In this document: one piece after another, positions 1-10,440 of the stretch
Numbering within the stretch: the first letter of the stretch is position 1
Layout: each line of letters opens with the position of its first letter
Source of the DNA: Maratus speciosus
Taxonomy: Eukaryota > Arthropoda > Arachnida > Araneae > Salticidae
NCBI GenBank assembly: GCA_963932465.1
Contig: OZ010792.1
Coordinates: 109,610,935-109,674,934, forward strand
Length of the DNA stretch: 64,000 bases
Direction: 5' to 3'
Program-made: the position numbers and the translations under genes
Notes under the pieces: generated by a model
Told to the model about the DNA's origin: nothing
Database searches by the model: none
Seen by the model: only the letters and a program-made list of their open reading frames with translations

Positions 1-20
1 ACTTCATTTTAAGATACAGA

Positions 21-409
21 CCGGAAGGCGTCAGCACAGACAATCACCTCATCGAGTTCACGGCTGAAATTCCAGAATTAGTTAAAACTCGATTCGCATA
101 TTGAAACGCAACCGGTCTGCCAAGACATATCTTGGTGGAAAACACCTGATAACCCGATTTTAGTGGTTGACTTGTAGGTTTGCCAACGTGTTTTTCTGCT
201 CCCAGTCCTCCATGTTTTAATAACTTTAGGTGCAGGAAAACACAGTGGTAAATCTATGAGTCAACCGCTAAAATCGGGTTTTCAGTGTTTTCCACCAAGA
301 TAGGACTTGGCAGACCGGCTGCGTTTTAATATGCGAATCGAGTTTTAACTAATCCTGGAATTTCAGCCTTGAACTCGATGAGGTGATTGTCTGTGCTGAC
401 GCCTTCCGG
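21..409. repeat. Long imperfect palindrome (foldback element)
   Basis: The first 40 bases (CCGGAAGGCGTCAGCAC...) recur as their reverse complement ending at 409. Pairing continues inward to about 172/258, and GTGTTTTTCTGC at 189-200 pairs with GCAGGAAAACAC at 232-243. Nearly the whole 389 bp therefore folds on itself. No coding potential and no clear TSD are seen, so it looks like a non-autonomous foldback/MITE of unknown family. Confidence 0.8.
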
Positions 410-1360
410 TAATAGGAATGCTTAATTTTAAGAATTTATCGGAGTTGGAAGATGTGCGTAAATAAAAAAAATCGACGATTTTTGAAAGATTTTTCTGAAA
501 ATTCCGCGACGATTAAACCATTAAGGACGAGTCCCTTTTACACTTCTTTTAATTCTTCGACACCAGTTTTTTCCAGATTGTAATTTTGAATTATTTAATC
601 ACTCAAAATTTGTGATTAGATAATGTGTAAATTTTCAAACTAAAATACTGGTATTCCAGATTTAAAAGTTTTGTTCGCCTTACATGGCAAGTTTTCTACC
701 AACCGGCTTTAATGAGTTAAGGGGTTTTAAAAAAATAATAAAAACGTTAATAACAAATGAGATATCTTCAGCATTTAAGTGCAAAATTAAAACAGACTAC
801 GGGGATCTGCCCCCTGCAAGCTACGCTCGCCAACCCCCGTTCAGACACCGCAGAATCTAAAAACACGCTAATCTGATGGGTTTTAAAAATATTAGAGAAG
901 ATTGAATTATACTGAAAAAAGCTGTGCAGATCTCCCTGTAAACGGGCTTCCATTCAATTCCCTTTGATTGCAAAAATTTAAGGGCGAATTAGTTGCTGTT
1001 AAGACATCCAATGGTTGTTTTCGTTTTTGATTAAAGAGAATCAGTTAAACATTTGAAAAGAAGCTAAAATAAAGTAAATTAAGTATACAGAGTCTTCGTC
1101 TCCCGGTATTTTAAAACAATCTCTATAACAATAGCCTGAGTCATGTGACTATCATCAACAGTTCCAGGCGGACCACTTCGCTTTTTATACTCTAGGTGCC
1201 ATTTTGGTACTTTAATGTTAACCAGGCACAGGTGATAAGTCGCCAAATATTATTCTATCGCCATCATTTCATCTATATTATAATAGTTCAAGTCACCAAC
1301 TGCCATAAACAAATACGATCTGATCCTTTCGCCGTTCATTTGAAAGTTTGGCAAAGATAC
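410..1360. other. No gene recognised
   Basis: AT-rich sequence with short spurious open frames only. A GC-richer patch at 800-850 gives a 61-codon minus-strand frame with no recognisable motif. Nothing here can be supported as a feature. Confidence 0.5.
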
Positions 1361-1524
1361 GTCCCATATATTGGCGTGATTTTTTAACGACGCCAATTTG
1401 GGGAACGCATAAACAGCAACATCCGGCTTACCATATGAAGCAAAATAACGATACTTTGGCGCCAGTTATGTGCCCGTTCCGTATATGAAATTGGCGTCAG
1501 AAAAAAATCGCGCCAATATGGGAC
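1361..1524. mobile_element. Palindromic MITE with TTGGCG-rich ends
   Basis: GTCCCATATATTGGCGTGAT at the left end is mirrored by ATCGCGCCAATATGGGAC at the right, and GACGCCAATTT pairs with AAATTGGCGTC further in. The 164-bp unit is thus an inverted repeat. A diverged copy of its right two thirds occurs at 63741-63880, showing a dispersed family. The superfamily is not identified. Confidence 0.65.
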
Positions 1525-1749
1525 CGTAAGTTTTCCATTTTGATTAAAAAATCAAAAACTTTTTTTCGAATAAAACTACATAAAAGTTGCCATGGTCGCA
1601 AAGAATTCTAGGTACTGTTACGCTAGCAGGATGCAAATCTCGCCAATAGCTTTTTTTCAACTCGCCAGTTAGCTTTTTTTTTTTTTTTTTCGAGTGGTAA
1701 TATTTGGCCAGATACGGTTATACAGCTTTCAGAAACTGCTTTCAGAAAG

Positions 1750-1935
1750 CAGTTTTATATAGGTATGACAAATAGAAAATTTAAATCCAGAATCAAAGAA
1801 CATATAGCAGACATCAAATACAACAGAAGAACCACAGCTTTGGCCAGATTATGCAATGAAAAACCGTTACGGATCGATTTTAAAAATCCGAGAATCAATA
1901 GAGATATTTTTACGCAACAAGAATATTTGCAATGA
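1750..1935 (+). pseudogene. Penelope-like retroelement, GIY-YIG endonuclease fragment
   Basis: The frame from 1750 reads QFYIGMTNRKFKSRIKEH, then an RTTALARL stretch, and stops with TGA at 1933-1935. The YIG motif, the R-x-x-EH helix and the following TALA match the C-terminal GIY-YIG nuclease of Penelope-like elements, which in complete elements follows the reverse transcriptase and nicks the target DNA. Everything upstream, including the reverse transcriptase and the GIY half of the motif, is missing, so this is a 5'-truncated copy, as is common for these elements. A small palindrome (ACTGCTTTCAGAAAGCAGT, about 1735-1753) lies at the breakpoint. The family call is fairly safe; a subfamily cannot be given. 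Confidence 0.75.
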
Positions 1936-1994
1936 TTCAGTGTCCCTAGATTTACCTAAAATTTGGAAAGAGATGCTATATAATTTTAGTAACA

Positions 1995-2240
1995 ATAGTA
2001 AAAATTAATCCACGCTCGCAAATAGCCAAGATAATTTTATGTTTTGCAATATTTTTCATTATGCATGTTGTCTCGTGACATTATTTACCATGTTATTGTT
2101 TTGTTAAATCATATGAAAACTAATCCACGCTCGCAAATAACTAATTTAATTTTAATTTATTTTATGTTTGTAATATTTCATTATGCATCATGTCTCGTGA
2201 CATTATTTACTATGTTTATTATTTTTAAATTATGTGAAAA
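1995..2240 (+). repeat. Tandem pair of ~115-bp units in Penelope 3' region
   Basis: AATCCACGCTCGCAAATA occurs near 2008 and 2122, each time followed by a T-rich stretch and TTCATTATGCATnnTGTCTCGTGACATTATTTAC. The two copies are diverged and sit between the nuclease stop codon and the hammerhead-like motif. They are best read as internal duplication of the element's 3' untranslated part. Confidence 0.7.
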
Positions 2241-2260
2241 TATTTTCTGTTGTGTATGAT

Positions 2261-2305
2261 TTTGAAAATGTCGCCGTTGGTGCGACGAAACGATCGTTTA
2301 ATAAA
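2261..2305 (+). ncRNA. Degenerate hammerhead-ribozyme-like motif
   Basis: GTCGC (2270-2274) pairs with GCGAC (2282-2286) across a short loop and is followed directly by GAAA (2287-2290) and the self-complementary CGATCG. This is the stem II - GAAA - short stem III order of the minimal hammerheads known from Penelope-like elements. The strand expected to read CTGATGA before stem II reads TTGAAAAT instead, so the catalytic core is broken and self-cleavage is unlikely. Its location just downstream of the element's nuclease supports the reading. Confidence 0.4.
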
Positions 2306-2622
2306 AGATATTTTATCACTTTATAGCATTATTTTACTTAAAAAATATCTGTTTGATTAAAATTTGAGTTGCCATTATTAGAAAAATGTATATAAAATTA
2401 GAAAAAAATTAATATTTCGAAAACTAATTCGAATTTAAAAATTCTAATAACAGTTTTGAAATCTGCGTATCAATAATGATTTTTGGTGTTAATTTCATCG
2501 CAAAATATTCTATATTTTAGGAGAAATCGCCGTGAAACATAATCAGTTGTTTAATCAGTCGATTTATACTTCCGTTTCATACTTCCGTTTCATAAATTCC
2601 TTTCATTAGGATTTTATATATA
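2301..2622. other. AT-rich spacer
   Basis: No coding sequence is seen. A tiny duplication (ACTTCCGTTTCAT twice, 2570-2595) is the only structure. It ends at the Helitron terminus. Confidence 0.5.
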
Positions 2623-4499
2623 CTAGGGGATCGTACCCGGTCTTCCCGGGTTAAAGAATATAGAGGAAAACATTTTTTTTAATTGAAAACTAATATTTTT
2701 TTTATATGCAATAAATTATTTAGATTGCCCACTTACATTAAAAAAGCATTTCTCATATGCAAAATACGAATTATACAATCAAATATTTTTTTTAATTTAT
2801 CAAAAGCGATATTTTCTTATTAGCCGCATGCTAAGAGTTATTTGACCAAGATTTTGCTACTTATGGCACCTTTTTATGTTCTGATAATTTCAGAGCTTAT
2901 ACATGTCTGTTAAATTTGTGTTTTATTTATATTATTTTATTTATTTATTCATAGGGAAGTTATTTTTAATGGATATTAGCCGTAAGAAAATGATGAACTC
3001 TTTATTTTGTTTTAATTGCAAACGGATTAATCTTTCGTAATCGAGCTCCGCGCGATATAGATAAATTAAAAATATTTCATGTTTTTAAATTGTTTTTAAA
3101 ACCATAGACAATCAGTAAACTGAGATGAACTTTGCAAACAAATTCCATTTGAAAAGAAAAATTCTAGTTGGTGATCTAAAAATCTAAATTGTACGATTAC
3201 AAATATGTTAGATTTGTGTTTTTACAATATTATTATTTTATTTATTTATAAAAGAAGTATTAATTTCGTTAATTTGCCTTTCACAAATATGTTAGATTGG
3301 CGGTTTTTTTAATATTATTCTTTTATTTGTTTATAAAGGAAGTATTAATTTCGTTATGCAAAAATAGTCAGAAACAAATGCTGAAAAATGTTTGTTGCTT
3401 TATGTGCAAAATGTTTATTATTATTGTGTATTGAAACCGGCACGTGATAAGATAAACTTTTAAAAAAATCATGCTTAAAAATTATTTTAGAAAATATAAT
3501 ACATCAGCCAATTAAGATACAGTTTTTAAACAAATTGCATTTGAAAGTAAATTTTTTCCCTATGCCAAGAAAATTGAAAATGTACGACTGTCAGAAGATT
3601 AAAAAATTGCAGTAGCGAAAATTTCAAGACCGAAATTTGATCGTGAAGTGTTGCCATTCGCAAAATGACGTCAGCGTTACGCACAGATACGTTTGTTTAT
3701 TATAATATAGATACTTAATCAGTAAAATATAATAAAGTTCAGTTATTAAGATGTGGTTATCAATTGAGGCTCTTATGCTTGGTATTCCGGAATAAAAAAC
3801 AGCAATTTTCACCTTCTCAAAATTTGCATACGCACTTCTCATATCCATATTCATCATTTTAAAAAAATGTATTTTGTTTGATCATTTAAAAATCCTTTTA
3901 ACTTGAAGTCATGATTCTCAGCAACATCCTTTATGTTAACAGACGCACCCTTTACTCGAGATTCTAATCTCAATTCCGGAGAGTAAAAATTTCCGTAATT
4001 TATGTTTTTTTTTGACGCATTTGTGTTAAAATGTTTAGTTTTATCTAAGAAAATGATCTTGACAATATTCTTGACAATATTCTTGACATAGCATAGCCCA
4101 TATTTTAATTTCAACTTTTTTTTTCATGTTTTATGAGAAAATGGCAACAAAAAGATACAGTACCTCCTATTTCCGACTATTTTCCGTTTACTTTCAATGA
4201 CTTTCAATAGAAATGGAGTACATTTGTTGCCACGATAAGAAAAATGGAATTAAAAACTACAAAAAAATTAATATCTCAAAAATAAATTGAGATACTGCTT
4301 TCAAACAAATTGCATTTAAAAGAGCATATTTTTCCTTACACGACGGTGTAAAAATTTAAAATGTGCGATATTTAGAAGTTTAAAAATTTGCAGTAGAGAA
4401 AATTGCAAAACCAAAATTTTATTTCAAATTTCAAAGTGTTGCCATTCGCAAAATGACGTATGCGTTACGCACAGATATGTTTGTCCTTTATAATATAGA
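2623..4499 (-). mobile_element. Non-autonomous Helitron, copy L1
   Basis: Read on the minus strand the element starts TCTATATTATAAAGGAC at 4499 and ends with a GC hairpin (CCCGGG-AAG-CCGGG type) followed by TACGATCCCCTAG at 2623. A 5' TC, a short palindrome about 10 bases before the end and a terminal CTAG are the hallmarks of Helitrons. The next base is T, fitting insertion between A and T. No Rep/helicase gene is present. An internal second TCTATATTATA near 3710 marks the start of a ~1.1-kb unit shared with L2 and with the copy at 18366. CAAGAATATTGTC is tandemly repeated near 4050-4090. The short open frames inside are not genes. Confidence 0.8.
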
Positions 4500-6527
4500 C
4501 TAGGGGATCGTACCCGGGCTTCCCGGGTTAAAGAATGTAGGTGAAAACATTTTTTTTTAATTGAAAACTAATAATTTTTTTTATATGCAATATTTTTTTT
4601 AGATTGACCACTTGCATTAAAAAAGCATTTCTCATATGGAAAATACGAATTATACAATGAAATAAATTTTTGAAATTTATCAAAAGCTATATTTTCTTAT
4701 TAGCCGCATGCTAAGAGTTATTTGCCAAGAATTTGCTACTTATGGCATCCTTTTATATTCTGATAATTTCAGAGCTTATACATGTCTGGTAAATTTGTGT
4801 TTTATTTATATTACTTTATTTATTTATTCATAAAGAAGGTTTTTTTAATGGATATAAGCCGTAAGAAAATTATGAACTCTTTATTTTGTTTTAAGGGGAA
4901 ACGGATTAATCTTTCGTAATCGAGCTCCGCGCGATATAGATAAATTAAAAAAATATTCCATGCTTTAAAACTTTTTTTAAAACCATAGACAATCAGTAAA
5001 CTGAGATGAACTTTGCAAACAAATTCTATTTGAAAAAGAAAATCCCATTTGAGATCTAAAAATTTAAATTGTGCGATTACAAATATGTTAGATTGGCGTT
5101 TTTTCAATATTATTCTTTTATTTTATTATAAAAGAAGTATTAATTTCATTAATTTGTCTTTCACAAATATGTTAGATTGGTGGGGTTTTTTTTTTTATAT
5201 TATTCTTTTATTTGTTTATGAAGCAAGTATTAATTTCGTTATGCAAAAATAGTCAGAAACAAATGCTGAAAAATGTTTGTTGCTTTATGTACAAAATGTT
5301 TATTATTATTATTATGTATTGAAACTGACACGTGATAAGATAAACTTTTAAAAAATCACGCTTAAAAATTATTTTAGAAAATATAATACATCAGTCAATG
5401 AATACAGTTTTTAAACAAATTGCATTTGAAAGTAAATTTTTTCTCTATGCGACGAAAATTGAAAACGTACGATGGTCAGAAGATTAAAAAATTGCAGTAG
5501 CGAAAATTTGAAAACCGAAATTTGATCGTGAAGTGTTGCCATTCGCAAAATGACGTCAGCGATATGCACAGATACGTTTGTTCTTTATAATATAGATACT
5601 TAATCAGTAAAATTTAATAAATATCAGTTTTTAGGATGTGTTTATCAATTGAGGCTCTTATGCTTGGATTTCCGGAATGAAAACAGCAATTTTCACCTTC
5701 TCAAAATTTGCATAGGCACTTCTCATATCCATATTCATCATTTTTTAAAAATTGTATTTTGTTTGATCATTTAAAAATCATTTTAACTCAAAACTTGAAG
5801 TCACGATTGTCAGCAACATCTTTTATGTGAACAGACGCACGCTTTACTTGAGATTCTAATCTCAATTCCTGAGAGTAAAAACTTCCGTAATTTATGTTTT
5901 TTAGACACATTTGTGTTAAAATGTTTAGTTTTGTCTAAGAAAATGATCGCTTTCTTTTAAATATGACTTCATTTTCACTTACATAAGCATTTCGCCTAGT
6001 GTCTGAAACTTAGCATCAGTACACATGCAGAAGGAAAAACAATATAGAAAATGTATGAGGAAAAATGCGTGTTTTCAAGAGCAATGTCATTTTCCGTTAT
6101 TATGCCCCTAATATAATATTCTGCTCCTAATGGGATTTTGCGCCACTAAACCCTATACAACAATTTTTATCAACAATTTTGAATTTTTATCAGAAAATAG
6201 GATGAATAAAGTTAAAAACAACTCATTATTTCTCGCTTGTCTGCAATAATGAAAGTTATCTAATTTTCCTCATTTTGAAGAAATTTAATAAAATGCTTTT
6301 AAAATTAAAATATAAAAGTGGGGATATAAAAAAAAAAAAACAGATAGTGCGATCACATCTACAAAGGAAGAGCTTTCAGTTAAAAAAAAAAAATAGTAAA
6401 TTTGGTTCAGCAGAAAGATCAGGGCAGATTGACTAAAAAACCCACTTGTGTTTTAAATATATAGATTATATAAAATTAGTAAAAATTAAATAAAAAAAAT
6501 TATGTTATTTTGATAAAATTATAGTAG
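4500..6527 (-). mobile_element. Non-autonomous Helitron, copy L2, fused head-to-tail with L1
   Basis: The 3' CTAG (4500-4503) is followed on the minus strand, with no intervening base, by the TC start of L1. Hairpin and tail are CCCGGGAAGCCCGGGTACGATC. The body is colinear with copy R (18366-20858): the 1.1-kb terminal part from about 5600 to 4500, and upstream sequence at 5600-6526 matching R at about 19147-19740. The 5' TC end is absent; homology stops at a short inverted block at 6528-6547. No protein is encoded. Confidence 0.75.
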
Positions 6528-6577
6528 GCTGTTCTTTAGGACATTCTATTTTTTTTTGGCGGGGGGGGGGGGGGGGG

Positions 6578-6787
6578 AGATTTTGCGGCGATTTTGCACA
6601 TTAGTAAAAAGAAATCCAGTTTCAATCTTTCAGCCCCGATGTACTAAATTTTGTCCTCTTTCCAGTGAAGTTTATTCGGCATTCCTACAGCGGTTTTTAA
6701 AGTTTTCACAATTTTTTATTATCCCTTTTCGAGTTTTTCCGCGTTTCGTTTTTGACGAGCTCGGACAACACCGGGTTGGTCAGTTAG
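6578..6787 (+). mobile_element. 3' end of a second Helitron family, degraded
   Basis: From about 6578 the sequence follows the last 250 bases of the Helitron at 20859-22616: CACATTAGTAAAAAG, AGTTTATTCGG, and a decayed hairpin GACGAGCTCGGACAACACCG against GACGTACCCGGGCAACGCCG. It ends CAGTTAG where the better copy has CGCTAG. A G(17) run at 6561-6577 precedes it. Confidence 0.6.
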
Positions 6788-7426
6788 TTTTTTTTTAAGT
6801 TAAAGGACAAAAGTAAATTATAATAAAATGAATTAATAGTTAGTTAAATAAACTCATTGCCGGTAGTTTTAGATTAGAATTGTTTAATGCTGCGTGTTCA
6901 CGAAGGATTTTTCATTATTATTATTCAAAATACCTTTCAACAACAAAAAAAACTTTTCTACTATCTTGATAGCTCTAACAATTATTCTTGCTATATATGT
7001 TTAATTTACGAATAGTGAAAAGACTTTTCACAAACAAAACTAATTAAAAATTATTTGCATCGAAAAGCGAGCTCATTTAATAAAAATTTGAAACTGCTCT
7101 AAAACTGCATTTATTCTGATTTTCTTTTTCGCTAGTTTGGATTTTACTCCCTACAATTGCTTTGTCTTATTTAATAACAAGCTTCGCCCGCTATGCTGGT
7201 CGATTCTCCAAACGAACGTTAAATGAAATGTACGATATCGGTGAATTTGACCTTGTTTTAAAGCAATATGGACCTTTACCTGCTGTTGCTATGCTGTGAG
7301 GAATCAGAATGCCAATGTGTTATTATATTTTCTAACGTGTTAGATAAAATGTGGTCTGTTAAGAACCAACTCTTTTAGCTGATCATTTACAATAGGATTT
7401 GATTTGATTAAGAATGACATAATAAT
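6788..7426. other. No gene recognised
   Basis: AT-rich. A somewhat GC-richer patch around 7180-7300 (AAGCTTCGCCCGCTATG...) resembles repeat-derived sequence, but no family could be named and no open frame of note crosses it. Confidence 0.4.
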
Positions 7427-7601
7427 AGAACGATATGCAATACGCTAAAACCATCCCTGAAACATTACGTAACTAAAATTGCAAGTCTTATCAAAATCCG
7501 ACCAGTGGAACTTTTTAAAAAGGATAATCATTTATTATCGGCTACACCTGATTATAGAACTTTCTCCATAATTCTACAGCTAAGAAACGCAGAACGCTCA
7601 C

Positions 7602-7632
<31 letters not shown>

Positions 7633-8290
7633 GAAAGAAAGAAAACGGACTAAAAAACGGAAATACTACTGGCAATCTAGACGCCAGTACTATTTCCGTT
7701 TTTTTACGGGAATTTTTACCCATAAATTACAGAAATTTTTCCGTTTTTCTGATTAAAAACGGAAATTTTTCTGTAATTTATGGGTAAAAATTCTCGTAAA
7801 AAAAACGGAAATAGTACTGGCATCTAGATTGCCAGTAGTATTTCCGTTTTTCAGTCCGTTTTTTTTTTCTTTACAGTGATGCAAGACTAAAACTTTTTAA
7901 AAGAAATTATCTAATTAACAATATAAGTCTGATCAAAACCCGTCTAGTAGAACTTTAAAAAGGCTAATTTTTCATAATCATGTTAACTTGATTATAAATC
8001 TTTCCCTTATAACTTTAAAACGAAGCAACCTAGAACAATATGCAATTTACTAAACCTTTCCTGAAAGATTATCTAACCAACAATGAAATTCTCATCAACC
8101 CCCCCCCCCCCCGCCTCCTCTCCTCTAGACCTTTTTAAAACGGTTAATATTACATAATCGGGTTAACCTGACTATAGAATTTTCTCCCACAATTCTATAA
8201 CTAAGCAACGCTGAACAATATGTTATGTACTAAAGCCTTCCCTGAAAAATTATTTAACAGTGCAAATCTCATCAAAATCCATTCACCAGA
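7427..8290. repeat. Diverged ~160-180-bp satellite, three to four units
   Basis: Each unit carries GAACnATATGCAA, CCCTGAAA-ATTA, AATCTCATCAAAA, CTTTTTAAAA-GG, CCTGATTATAGAA and CTAAGCAACGC in the same order. Anchor ATTATAGAA-like sites lie at 7551, 7991 and 8171. The last two are 180 bp apart; the first pair is 440 bp apart but 160 after subtracting the 280-bp foldback inserted at 7599. A C-run at 8100-8112 interrupts one unit. Confidence 0.75.
7599..7878. mobile_element. Foldback MITE, ends CACTGTAAA, inserted in satellite
   Basis: The ends CACTGTAAA and TTTACAGTG are inverted, and the interior (AAACGGAAATACTACTGGCA..., AATTTTTACCCATAAATTAC...) is an almost perfect inverted repeat to its centre near 7748. 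An A-run of about 30 (7605-7632) faces a shorter T-run on the other arm. It splits a satellite unit. No coding sequence is present and a TSD is not clear. High arm identity suggests a young insertion or gene-converted arms. Confidence 0.85.
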
Positions 8291-10440
8291 ACCCCAGTTA
8301 TAAGCAGCCGGAAAGAAATTCCCATTTGCATTTTATATATTCTGAAAACGAGTCGCGTTGCGTTCTTTTCAAAGTCCATCATTTGGCTTGGCATTTCAGA
8401 TGTTTTATCAACATCTCCCTCTATATATATTTTTAAGGTTATCCCCTAGATTTTTGAGGGAAGGGGGGGGGGGGGGATTTAACCTCAAAATACACCTCCC
8501 CTCTCCTCCTCTCCACCCCTGAACCAAGTAAATAATAAAAGGTCGAGGAATACCAAGAAGATAAATAGCACGCGATTTAAGTGAAAAAAAAAAACCTGAC
8601 ATTGAAAGAGAGAGAGGAAAAAAAGTTTGGGAAAAGAAAATAATAAAAATCCATCCGTTAGCTTTTAAAACCTTTTGAGGGTAGAGAAGACAAAAAAGAC
8701 CCCAAGGTCGGAGCGCATGGGGACCTGCTATTAGGAATTCTCCTTGAAGCATAACGGAAAATGGGCTTGTGAATGCATTTCAAGGACAGAACAGAACTAA
8801 TCAATTCATTCCCAAATTCCCAAATACCTTTTTTTAAATAATTATGATCGTTTCTTAACTCGGTCGAGTTAGACATGGGTGCCGGCAAGGAGGGAGTGGG
8901 AGAAGGGCACTGCCGCCCTCTGGATTTTGAAATTGAATCAATTTCATTTTTTTTTATCTCTAATAATTTAAAAACAATAATAATAAAATTTAATTTTTCT
9001 TAAGCTACTTAACATAATTAAAAAGAGAAAAACAACAAGAAACTAAGGATTCTTCGTATGGCACCTCCCCTCCCCCTTGAACGCCCCGTATAAGATACTT
9101 TTAGGTGCGTTCGTAATTATATAAATACGTAGCACCTATAGTCGTCGTTTGGTCCGCCCGCCTTTCTGTCCGTATATAACAGCGCAAAAACTACCCAACC
9201 GAATGACTTGAAATTTAATATATATAATCGTTGCAGAATTTTGCCGAGTCGTTTCAAATTTTATGAAAATCGAATCAAAACTTAAAAGATATTAATAAAA
9301 TTTTTCTTCATTCTATTAAATCCTATCATACGTAATTAATTTAGTGATATCTCATGATAGGTAATGATTCTAGGGTGCCATGGTATTACGTCCTATTTAA
9401 GATTGAGTCATATTATTTCCGTATTACTAAATTTAATATATATAATCGTAATAAATGTTGTATTCATGCATTTTTGCATAAGAGTGCAACAGCTATTACC
9501 GCAAGATCTGAATAGTTATAAAACTCGTTATAGTACGAATATACCTCATTTGCCACATTTGATGTACAGTTTCAGACTCGTTTCGTTCAGTTTTTATTTT
9601 CACTTTCATATTTTTAAATATCACCTCAAACGTGACAGTTTTTAATACTAGCAGATCCGCCCTGCTGAAATAACATTAACATTTCCCGTGTTACTTTAAA
9701 TATATCTCGCATGGTGAAATTGGTAATATAACTTTGTAAAAGTAAAGAATTAAAAATGCCTTCGCAAAAAAAAAAAAAAAAAGAAAAAAGAAAAGAAAAG
9801 CTAACCGGAAAATGTCGATTGCTCTAAGGTCACATGACCAAATCACTAATATCTCACTTATGAAAGAAATTAATAAAAGGTAACCTTAGATTTAAATAAA
9901 TTTTCTTTAGAATCAATCACATTCTTTCCAATTAAATAAACTTCCCTTTTCTTAGAATAAATAAGTAATTAATGTCGTTAACCCAGTGGTATGAGATGAA
10001 AAAAAGGCAGAATTCGAAATTAATTAGGGGAAAGCTGGAAATTGTTTTAAAGCCTAGTTTAGGTTTTAGGCCTCTAATGAACATACTAAGTTTTCCCACT
10101 CGTACTAGGTGAGCTTTAGCAGCTACATGTACAGATTTACAGTCGGTAAACACTTTTTTTTTCTTTTATTACAATAACAATATCTCAAAACAAAAAAGTC
10201 CTTCCGGCCAGTGCCGGGAGGAAGAGGTAGCTTTCATAATCCTTATTTTAAAAAAGCCAACTTATATCATGCAAACACACGAAGCTCAATTTAGTGGAAA
10301 CCGAATATAGGAGATTCAATACTAATTTTTATCAATATAATGAATGAGAATTTCGCGAAATTAGTCAGCTTTATCCAAGCTGCTTTTCTTTAAAGTAACT
10401 TATATTTGGTTGCCAAATTCGGCAATTTCTTAAAGTGCCT
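8291..10440. other. Unclassified repeat-like sequence, no gene
   Basis: Contains a G-run (8464-8476), a purine/pyrimidine-rich patch (8460-8530), and at 9110-9260 a moderately GC-rich block (GTCCGCCCGCCTTTCTGTCC, AACCGAATGACTTGAAATTT) of the kind seen in interspersed repeats. The minus frames at 8408-8888 are low-complexity or artefactual. Nothing can be named. Confidence 0.45.

Noticed and set aside
3624..5252. Several 67-95-codon frames in the L1/L2 region
   Set aside because: They lie in non-autonomous Helitrons; similar frames recur in copy R only because the DNA is repeated.
6556..6798. 80-codon plus frame starting with glycines
   Set aside because: Starts in a G-run and runs through a degraded Helitron 3' end.
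8408..8888. Two overlapping minus frames of 76-114 codons
   Set aside because: Overlapping frames through purine- and G-run-rich low-complexity DNA; neither has recognisable motifs.
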